From contig CANFFA010000008.1 in the NCBI GenBank assembly GCA_947445425.1, forward strand, positions 1 through 16,815: a stretch of 16,815 bases of DNA. Reading direction: 5' to 3'. Made by a program: the position numbers and the translations under genes. The notes beneath the pieces are model-generated. The model did not search any database, was not told the origin of the DNA, and saw nothing but the letters and a program-made list of their open reading frames with translations. The stretch is from Paludibacteraceae bacterium. GTDB taxonomy: Bacteria > Bacteroidota > Bacteroidia > Bacteroidales > Paludibacteraceae. Positions 10,627-16,815 of the stretch are shown one piece after another. Within the stretch, counting starts at the first letter, position 1, and each line of letters starts with the position of its first letter.

Positions 10627-11133
10627 TTAGTAACGATAATCTTTAAGTTGCTCTTGAAGTCTTTTTCTAGCTAAAAAGATACGACTTTTTACCGTTCCGA
10701 TAGGCAATTTCATATTTTGAGCAATCTCTTCGTATTTATAACCTTGAATGTGCATTGAAAAAGGAATTCGGTATTCATCAGAAAAAGCGGCAATGTTATT
10801 AGTTATTTCACCAATAGCATATGAACCTTCTGGACTATCAAAACCTGAATTCTGAGGTAAATTAAGGTGATATAAATCTTCTGTTTTATCAACAACAGTC
10901 TGGTTTCTAACGATTTTACGGTAGTTATTTATGAAGATATTCTTCATAATGGTAAGCACCCAACCTTTAAAATTGACATTATTAACAAATTTTTCTTGAT
11001 TATCAAGGACTTTAAGTGTAGTATCTTGCAATAAATCCTCTGCATCATCACGGTTAAGTGTCAAAGAGAAGGCAAAATTTCGCATGTTGCTTTGCAATGC
11101 GATCAATTCATTTTCAAATTTTAAATCTTTCAT
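10627..11133 (-). CDS. ECF-type RNA polymerase sigma factor
   Basis: A 168-residue sigma-70 family protein with only regions 2 and 4. Region 2 covers about 10-76 and includes the core-binding DAEDLLQDTTLKVLDN and the -10-recognition segment GWVLTIMKNIFINNYR. Region 4 covers about 112-162, with the helix-turn-helix YEEIAQNMKLPIGTVKSRIFLARKRL. The conserved linker (TEDLYHLNLPQ, GFDSPEGSY) is what I recall from a widespread stand-alone ECF group in Bacteroidales. No anti-sigma gene lies next to it: the downstream neighbour is behind a terminator and the upstream one is a GH13 lipoprotein on the same strand. It is therefore probably controlled at transcription or by an unlinked factor. Its regulon is unknown. 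Confidence 0.93.
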   Translation of the reverse strand: MKDLKFENELIALQSNMRNFAFSLTLNRDDAEDLLQDTTLKVLDNQEKFVNNVNFKGWVLTIMKNIFINNYRKIVRNQTVVDKTEDLYHLNLPQNSGFDSPEGSYAIGEITNNIAAFSDEYRIPFSMHIQGYKYEEIAQNMKLPIGTVKSRIFLARKRLQEQLKDYRY

Positions 11134-11191
11134 AATGCTTTAGTTCTATGTGTGAATAAATAAAACCTAGTGAAATGTTCCAAGTTAATAA

Positions 11192-11211
11192 TTTCTGTTT
11201 TAAAACAGAAA
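11192..11211. promoter_or_regulatory. Perfect 20-bp palindrome upstream of the sigma factor
   Basis: The half-site TTTCTGTTTT is followed directly by its exact reverse complement, with no spacer. It lies 59-78 bp before the sigma-factor ATG. No T-run follows on the minus strand, so it is not a terminator. It may be an operator for a dimeric regulator or a hairpin in the mRNA leader. Confidence 0.45.
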
Positions 11212-11315
11212 AATTTAAATGGTGTAAAAGTAATTAATACAATGACTATCAGATATCTATGCTGAAGAATAAAATCAAGTTCTCCTAGCAAGAAATTTAA
11301 TTTATATTGTAGTGC

Positions 11316-11323
11316 AAATATAG
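11316..11323 (-). promoter_or_regulatory. Candidate Bacteroidota -7 box for the sigma gene
   Basis: The minus strand reads TATATTTG, an exact match to the TAnnTTTG -7 consensus of Bacteroidota housekeeping promoters. A matching TTTG -33 box at the usual 19-20 bp spacing is not present; the nearest TTG lies about 26 bp upstream. If used, the transcript would have a leader of roughly 175 nt containing the palindrome. Confidence 0.3.
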
Positions 11324-11429
11324 AGGGAATTATCATATAAATTAAAAACAATCTGTATAATTTATATTTTTGTAACAATTACAAATATTGGACCATTTAC
11401 TTTTATAAAAAAGCTGAAACTTCTTGAAA

Positions 11430-13427
11430 TTACTCCTGATATAATATACTTGCAGAGGAGGGTGCAACAACAAAAGTTGTATCGGTAACTGTTGAAATAC
11501 CACTTAAATTAATTTGTCCATCATGGCAAATCACATTCCAATTTCCTAGAGGAATAGCAATCTTTTTTGCTAATAGATTACCATTATAAATCACCAATAT
11601 ATCTTTCCATTTCTCTCCATTCACATGGTCAGTTAGAACATAGGCTACTATATTTGGCACTAGTAAATCAAGAAACTTTAAATGGGCTTGAACCATCTCT
11701 TGATTGGGCATTCTAAAGGCTGCATGCTCCTTTCTTAATTGAAATAAATTTTTCTGATAATTGTAAATATCTATCTGACTCGTTTTATTATCCCAGTTCA
11801 TTTGATTAATAGAATCTGGTGATTGACTAGAATTTCCGACCCCTTTTTTTGACCTATAAAACTCTTCACCGGCAAACAAATAAGGAATACCTTGAGCGGT
11901 AGAAACAATCGTTTGAGCTAACTTATAAAAACGAATCAAGTCCTCATCCTTTGCAAATATTGGCTTTGATTGTGCCAAGCGATCTACCATACACAAATCT
12001 GAATAAGTAGTACAAAAGTTGATTGTCTGTGTCGGATTATTAACGTATGATGTTTTGGTATAAAGTAGCTTGCTATAATCAATTTGATTGTGTTGTGTCG
12101 CTGAAACGACCCCAAAACGAATACCATTTTCAAGACTATCCATACCTGAAACAAATCCAGGTGATTTGGATAACTTAGCACTATCTCTTAATACATTTCT
12201 TAAATCATCATTAAAAATGCCTATAAAATCAAGTTGCTTAGCATTTATCTTCAGTGCACGTTTTTCTTCAGGAAAAGAAGAACTTGCTGCAGCGCCACCT
12301 TCACCAAACAAAAAGATATCTGGATCTATTTTATCTAAAGCAGCTCGTATTGCATTCATAGTTTCTATGTCATGAATACCCATTTGACTAAAATTAAAAC
12401 CATCAATATGATACTCACTCACCCAATAAACCAATGATTCTATCATCAATTTACGCATCATAGGTCTTTCAGAAGCAGTTTCATTTCCAAAACCACTAGC
12501 ATTAGACCATGAGCTATCCTTATTTTGACGATAAAAATATCCTGGCACTAGCAAATTCATATGTGAATCCTTACCAGCAAAAGTATGATTATAAACAACA
12601 TCCATCACCACCCTCATACCAGCTTGATGAATGGATTGAACCATACGCTTAAACTCCTTAATACGAACAAGTGGATTATTGGGATTTGTTGAATAACTCC
12701 CTTCAGGCACGTTAAAGTTCAAAGGATCTGCACCCCAACTGTATTTATTGTTTTTTAATTTGGTTTCATCTATATCTGCAAAATCAAAACAAGGAGACAA
12801 ATTGATGTGTGTAATACCTAATTCCTTTAAATGGTCTATACCAGTAGTTTCTCCAATACTATTTTTTGTACCGTGTTCGGTAAACGCCAAATACTTACCT
12901 TTATTCTTAATCCCTGAAGTCGGGGACATAGAAAAATCTCGAAAATGAACTCCGTACAAAACGATATCGGTAAAATTATTTAGAGGTGGCCGCACATCAT
13001 TATCCCAACCATCTGGATTGGTTTCAGTAAAATCAACAATAGCAGCTCGCTTACCATTTACCCCAGTGGCCTTTACCCATATACCAGGGGTTTCATCCAT
13101 CCATTTACCTTTTAACTTAATTTGAAAAGTATAGAATTTCCCCTTAAGGTCTTCGTCGACCTCTAATACCCAAGTACCTTGATCTGAACGTTTCATATTC
13201 TGGGTACTATAGGCACCACCATCAGCACCATTGTCATACAAAAGCAACTTAACCTCTGAGGCAACAGGAGCCCAAACCCTGAATTTTGAAGATTGAGCAG
13301 AATACACTAGTTCTAGATCTGAACCTTCATATACTGGATACTCTTCAAAATTTGCATATTTCGGTGTTCGGTTACAAGCAACCATGATAAAGAAACACAA
13401 AGACAATAAAGCAAAATTTAATTTCAT
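11430..13427 (-). CDS. GH13 pullulanase-like lipoprotein with degenerate active site
   Basis: A 665-residue protein. An N-terminal lipoprotein signal has its lipobox at MVAC with Cys18. A CBM48-like beta domain follows (about 40-130), then a GH13 TIM barrel (about 150-545) and a C-terminal beta domain. The scaffold is type I pullulanase-like: region I DVVYNH (276-281), MGIHDIETMN after region II, GEG with the acid/base Glu376, and IPYLFAGEEF plus SPDSINQMNW near the barrel end. However, region II, normally GFRFDLMG, reads GFNFSQMG: Asn345 replaces the invariant Arg and Ser347 replaces the nucleophile Asp. Region IV, normally AHDN, reads TYSD, so Tyr475 and Ser476 replace His-Asp. The YNWGYDP signature is YSWGADP (229-235). 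The frame is intact, so this is not a recent pseudogene. It probably binds rather than cuts alpha-glucan at the cell envelope. It lies 77 bp after the M3 peptidase gene. Confidence 0.9.
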   Translation of the reverse strand: MKLNFALLSLCFFIMVACNRTPKYANFEEYPVYEGSDLELVYSAQSSKFRVWAPVASEVKLLLYDNGADGGAYSTQNMKRSDQGTWVLEVDEDLKGKFYTFQIKLKGKWMDETPGIWVKATGVNGKRAAIVDFTETNPDGWDNDVRPPLNNFTDIVLYGVHFRDFSMSPTSGIKNKGKYLAFTEHGTKNSIGETTGIDHLKELGITHINLSPCFDFADIDETKLKNNKYSWGADPLNFNVPEGSYSTNPNNPLVRIKEFKRMVQSIHQAGMRVVMDVVYNHTFAGKDSHMNLLVPGYFYRQNKDSSWSNASGFGNETASERPMMRKLMIESLVYWVSEYHIDGFNFSQMGIHDIETMNAIRAALDKIDPDIFLFGEGGAAASSSFPEEKRALKINAKQLDFIGIFNDDLRNVLRDSAKLSKSPGFVSGMDSLENGIRFGVVSATQHNQIDYSKLLYTKTSYVNNPTQTINFCTTYSDLCMVDRLAQSKPIFAKDEDLIRFYKLAQTIVSTAQGIPYLFAGEEFYRSKKGVGNSSQSPDSINQMNWDNKTSQIDIYNYQKNLFQLRKEHAAFRMPNQEMVQAHLKFLDLLVPNIVAYVLTDHVNGEKWKDILVIYNGNLLAKKIAIPLGNWNVICHDGQINLSGISTVTDTTFVVAPSSASILYQE

Positions 13428-13443
13428 AAAAATATTTTTAATG

Positions 13444-13473
13444 GGGTGTCAGTTTAAACTAAAAATGACGCCC
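13444..13473. repeat. Imperfect hairpin between M3 peptidase and GH13 gene
   Basis: GGGTGTCA and TGACGCCC pair over eight positions with one G-T wobble on the plus strand (a C-A mismatch on the minus strand), around a 14-base AT-rich loop. No T-run follows on the coding strand, so termination between the two genes is not supported. It could be a weak processing or attenuation hairpin, or chance. Confidence 0.25.
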
Positions 13474-13504
13474 AAGAGAAATGGCTGACAAAGAATGGTA
13501 CAAG

Positions 13505-15604
13505 CTACAAAGTGATCCCAGATCGTAAAAGCAGGGCATCAATCGTTGGTGCCTGACCTCTAAAACGCTTATAAAGAATCATCGGATGTTCAGTACCCCC
13601 TTTGGTCAAAATGTGCTCACGGAAGGAGGCAGCAGTTTTAGCATCAAAAATACCATTTGAGCTAAACAAAGAAAAAGCATCAGCATCAAGTACTTCAGCC
13701 CATTTATAACTATAATAACCTGCGGCATAACCGCCAGAAAAAATATGACTAAATGATGGGCTCATGGCAGTATTTCCTATTTGTGGCAAAATCTGCGTTG
13801 AATTCATTTCTTGCTTTTCGAAGCTAATCACATCTCCTTCAAAGGGCTTCTCTAGAGAGTGCCATGCCATGTCTAAGTAAGCAAAACTTAACTGACGCAA
13901 GCAAAAATAAGCAGCATTGAAGTTTTCTGAAGCTTTAATACTTTTAATCAATTCTGCAGGTATTTTCTCTCCTGTTTGATAATGAACGGCAAAACCATCC
14001 AGAAATTCCTTTTCAGTACCCCAATTCTCAAGAATCTGAGAAGGCAACTCCACAAAATCCCTGTACACATTGGTCCCTGAAAGAGATTCGTAGTTACACT
14101 TGGTTAGCATACCGTGTAGTGCATGACCAAACTCATGTAAAAGAGTTGTTACTTCATCAAAAGTCAACAAAGCTGGCTTATCAGCAGTTGGGCGGGTAAA
14201 ATTCATCACAATGGTAATTTGTGGACGACTATCAACACCGCCCTCTATGAATTGTCCCTTGAATTCACTCATCCATGCACCAGAACGTTTACTGTCCCGT
14301 GGATGAAAATCAGTATAGAGTACAGAAATAAATTTTCCATCACCATCGGTCACATCATAAGCATCAACTTCGGGATGATAAAGAGGTATATTTGCATTTT
14401 TAACAAATTGAAGACCGTATAATCTTGTTGCCAAAGCAAAAACTCCTTTTTTGACATTCTCTAATTCAAAATAAGGTTTTAAAAGCTCATCATTAACAGA
14501 GAATTTTTGTTCTTTTAGCTTTTCAGAATAATAAGACCAATCCCAAGATTGTAATTTAAAATAAGCACCGTTCTCATTTGCATATGACTGTAAATCAGCA
14601 TACTCTTTCTCTGCAGTGGGCTTATAAGCAATCCGTAATTTATCTAGTAAGTCATAAACATTTTGCTTATTTTCTGCCATTCGATTTACCAATTCATAAT
14701 CAGCATAGGAATTATAAGACAAGAGTTTAGCAATTTCTAAACGAACATTTACAATTTCCTTAACAATCTGACGATTATCAAATTCACCCTCTAATAAACA
14801 CTTTGAACTATTGGCCAAATACAATTCCCTTCGCAAATCCCGATTGTCTGCATATTTCAATACTGGAACAACGGTAGTGGTTTTTAGATTTAGTAACCAG
14901 CCCTCTTTACCTACTTTCTTAGCATTAGAAGATAACATCTCCAATACATCTATCGGTAATCCAGCCAAAACACCCTTGTCAGTAATCAACAGACTATAGG
15001 CATTTGTCTCTTTTAGAACATTTTGACCAAACTGTAAAGTAAGTAAAGCTAATTTCTTTGAAAGCTCACGATAAATTGCTTTATTGTCATCCGACAGATT
15101 AGCACCATTATTGGCAAAACCATCATAGGTTTCCTTCAACAACATAGTCTGTTCAGGAGTCAAACTCAGTTTGTCTTTTTGCTCATATACAGCTTTTATC
15201 CGCTTGAACAGTTTTTGATTTAGGCGAATTCCATTAGAATGTTCTGTCAATAATGGAGAAATTGTCTCTGCAATCTCTTGTAAAGAATCACTTGTTTCTG
15301 AGCTTAATAGATTATAAAAGGGTGAGCTTACTTTATTCAAAAAAGTCCCTGAACGTTCCAAGGCAACAATCGTATTATCAAAAGTCGCGACAGCTGGATT
15401 TTTGACAATTGCTGAGACTTCTTCATCTTGTCGAATCATAGCAGCTTTGAATGCAGGAAGATAATGAGAATTATTTATTTCATTAAAAGGAATGGTTTCA
15501 TGAGGAGTTGAATAACTGCCAAAAAATGGGTTTTCGGATTCAGCGGATTCTGTGTGCAACAATGCAGTCATAAGGAATAATATTGTTATTTTAAATATAT
15601 TCAT
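13505..15604 (-). CDS. Exported M3-family zinc oligopeptidase (Dcp/OpdA type)
   Basis: A 699-residue metallopeptidase of family M3, which trims short peptides or releases C-terminal dipeptides. An N-terminal signal peptide (hydrophobic core ITILFLMTALL, cleavage likely near residue 19-24) implies a periplasmic or envelope location, unlike the cytosolic E. coli Dcp and OpdA. The long helical N-terminal domain covers about 30-380. The zinc site is HEFGH with His490, Glu491 and His494; the third ligand is probably Glu519 in VELPSQILENW. The substrate-pocket segment SHIFSGGYAAGYYSYKWAEVLDAD fits the family, where this glycine and tyrosine-rich loop contacts the peptide. Length is normal (about 680 plus signal). 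It precedes the GH13 lipoprotein by 77 bp on the same strand. I cannot decide between dipeptidyl carboxypeptidase and endopeptidase activity. Confidence 0.94.
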   Translation of the reverse strand: MNIFKITILFLMTALLHTESAESENPFFGSYSTPHETIPFNEINNSHYLPAFKAAMIRQDEEVSAIVKNPAVATFDNTIVALERSGTFLNKVSSPFYNLLSSETSDSLQEIAETISPLLTEHSNGIRLNQKLFKRIKAVYEQKDKLSLTPEQTMLLKETYDGFANNGANLSDDNKAIYRELSKKLALLTLQFGQNVLKETNAYSLLITDKGVLAGLPIDVLEMLSSNAKKVGKEGWLLNLKTTTVVPVLKYADNRDLRRELYLANSSKCLLEGEFDNRQIVKEIVNVRLEIAKLLSYNSYADYELVNRMAENKQNVYDLLDKLRIAYKPTAEKEYADLQSYANENGAYFKLQSWDWSYYSEKLKEQKFSVNDELLKPYFELENVKKGVFALATRLYGLQFVKNANIPLYHPEVDAYDVTDGDGKFISVLYTDFHPRDSKRSGAWMSEFKGQFIEGGVDSRPQITIVMNFTRPTADKPALLTFDEVTTLLHEFGHALHGMLTKCNYESLSGTNVYRDFVELPSQILENWGTEKEFLDGFAVHYQTGEKIPAELIKSIKASENFNAAYFCLRQLSFAYLDMAWHSLEKPFEGDVISFEKQEMNSTQILPQIGNTAMSPSFSHIFSGGYAAGYYSYKWAEVLDADAFSLFSSNGIFDAKTAASFREHILTKGGTEHPMILYKRFRGQAPTIDALLLRSGITL

Positions 15605-15744
15605 CGGTATAATTTGGCAGTATATAATTCAATGAATTTTATACAATTAGTTCCAAAACAACATTCGGCTAACTTGCTTGTGGGATGTTTTGTATAAAAG
15701 GAAAAGTCATTCTTGAAATCCCCAAAATGAGGAAACAGTGAGAT

Positions 15745-16815
15745 CTAATTCTTAATCAATTTCAGAGACACACTCGTTTTATTGGTGACAACCTTAATAA
15801 AATAAATTCCGGCATCAAGCTCTGTCAAGTCTACTACATTTGACAGCGCAATAGCAGGACTTTTCTTCAACAATCGACCATTTAAATCGTATATCATCCA
15901 ATAATGCAATTGATCTTGGTGTGTATTTATATAAAAAATGCCATCGGATGGATTAGGATAGATATCAACAAGCTTAAAAGGCTGCGAATCAACAGCAGTT
16001 GCAATAGAAGTGTAAACACCTCGAGTAATATCTATAGATTTGGCCTTTTTAATGGTCAACTCATCATTAAAAGAAAAAGGAATATAACAAGACACCAATT
16101 CGTTTTGTGTTCCGCCCCAGAAATCGAACCTTGATTCTAATAAATTCGATTTATTATCATTAAAGTTCAAATAAGAGACAAACCGTTTACACCTCCATTG
16201 ATTATATATTGGCAAGAATACTTTTGTTTTTACTAAAGCCGCTGCTGCATTGTATTCATAACTATATTTCACAACATCATCCCAAAACATCAGATTCCAA
16301 GACTGATAGGTTTCAGAAAGCAATTTATTTGAAATATCATATTCAAAATCAATCCTTTGTGAATTCTCCCATTTTGAGTTATCCGCATTCCACTTTTTAT
16401 TTCTTTGCGAAATAACAGTAGCCGAATTAACAGCATAAAGCCAATTAATAGACTCTAAATTAAGCCATGAAAGCCCATCCATACTTTTTTGACTAAGAAT
16501 TTGACTTGATAGTCTCAAATTAGTATCATAAGAGAAATCGTTTTTAAACTGATTTACAATGGTACCAGCCCTATAGGCTGTTATTGTAGAATTTTGCAAA
16601 CGCCCATCTCCAAAATACAAATATTCACTTAGCTCAGATAAGTTCCAATTATTATTTTCCCAAGTATATAACTTCTTATTGGTTAAAACAGTGAGCGCAT
16701 AAACAAGCTCAATTTTTTTAAACGGAATGATCTCTAAGTCATTATAGATCGTATGCAACTCGCTTACAAGTAAATCATTTTCATATACATAATCAATCAC
16801 ATACTGCTGTACCCA
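15745..16815 (-). CDS. T9SS-exported repeat protein, 5' end cut by window edge
   Basis: The frame is open from the right edge to a stop at 15745, so the true start lies outside; the GTG at 16798-16800 is internal and preceded in frame by WVQQY. The last ~75 residues form a type A T9SS sorting domain: VDIYPNPSDGIFYIN, a YDLNGRLL turn, then VVDLTELDAGIYFIKVVTNKTSVSLKLIKN. This tail directs secretion through the outer membrane and is cut off when the protein is anchored. The upstream ~270 residues hold loose repeats with the pattern Y-x-Y-D/N...L...S..W....W (for example DFEYDISNKLLSETYQSWNLMFWDD and YSYEYNAAAALVKTK), a beta-rich YD-like unit seen in many Bacteroidota surface proteins. Its ligand or function is not evident. 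Confidence 0.88.
   Translation of the reverse strand, partial: WVQQYVIDYVYENDLLVSELHTIYNDLEIIPFKKIELVYALTVLTNKKLYTWENNNWNLSELSEYLYFGDGRLQNSTITAYRAGTIVNQFKNDFSYDTNLRLSSQILSQKSMDGLSWLNLESINWLYAVNSATVISQRNKKWNADNSKWENSQRIDFEYDISNKLLSETYQSWNLMFWDDVVKYSYEYNAAAALVKTKVFLPIYNQWRCKRFVSYLNFNDNKSNLLESRFDFWGGTQNELVSCYIPFSFNDELTIKKAKSIDITRGVYTSIATAVDSQPFKLVDIYPNPSDGIFYINTHQDQLHYWMIYDLNGRLLKKSPAIALSNVVDLTELDAGIYFIKVVTNKTSVSLKLIKN

Larger units (their letters stand above)
11134..11429. other. Leader/intergenic region before the sigma factor
   Basis: About 296 very AT-rich bases between the GH13 stop and the sigma start. It contains the perfect palindrome and the promoter-like box listed separately. No terminator is visible for the GH13 gene. 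An 82-codon hydrophobic frame crosses the region and ends in an ATGA overlap with the sigma start, but its composition looks like AT-rich noise. Confidence 0.6.

Noticed and set aside
11130..11378. An 82-codon minus-strand frame ending in an ATGA overlap with the sigma-factor start, as if translationally coupled.
   Set aside because: The product is a run of Phe, Ile, Leu, Tyr and Lys typical of random AT-rich translation, with no clear membrane topology. It would place both the palindrome and the promoter-like box inside a coding gene.
13428..13504. A possible gene remnant on the minus strand between the M3 peptidase and the GH13 gene.
   Set aside because: Only about a dozen codons can be read and they match no family I recognise; the spacer is too short to support a claim.

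Overview
The window looks like the chromosome of an AT-rich member of the Bacteroidota. The pointers are a C-terminal type IX secretion (T9SS) sorting domain, an ECF sigma factor of the short, stand-alone type common in that phylum, lipoprotein and secreted hydrolases, near-absence of Shine-Dalgarno sequences with A-rich leaders instead, and a possible TAnnTTTG-type promoter box. The sigma factor most resembles what I remember from Bacteroidales, but I would not name a genus.

All intact genes lie on the minus strand, so transcription runs from right to left. From the left edge: a class I fructose-bisphosphate aldolase (cut by the edge), phosphoketolase xfp and catalase-peroxidase katG form a carbon and oxidative-stress block. 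A GC-rich perfect hairpin sits between katG and xfp. From about 5.8 to 7.0 kb no intact gene is present. The right part of this gap (about 6286-7020) is a decayed plus-strand fragment of a heavy-metal (CzcA/CusA-type) RND efflux pump, broken by several stops and frameshifts. It runs into the 3' end of mnmE, where a stretch of about 55 bp is present twice, 67 bp apart.

From 7.0 to 10.45 kb four housekeeping or accessory genes are closely spaced and co-directional: an HPPK-like protein, a uridine phosphorylase-like enzyme, a serine-acetyltransferase-like hexapeptide enzyme and mnmE. They are likely one transcription unit. A strong intrinsic terminator at about 10.52 kb separates them from the upstream ECF sigma factor, which has a perfect 20-bp palindrome in its leader.

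From 11.4 kb to the right edge are exported proteins: a lipoprotein with a type I pullulanase (GH13) fold, a periplasmic M3 oligopeptidase and a T9SS cargo protein (cut by the edge). The GH13 protein is the most unusual gene here. It keeps the family scaffold, including the acid/base Glu, but has lost the nucleophile Asp, the neighbouring Arg and the His-Asp pair of the fourth conserved region. It therefore looks like a catalytically dead or repurposed glucan-binding lipoprotein. I found no CRISPR array, rRNA, tRNA, intact transposase, or clear new defence system.
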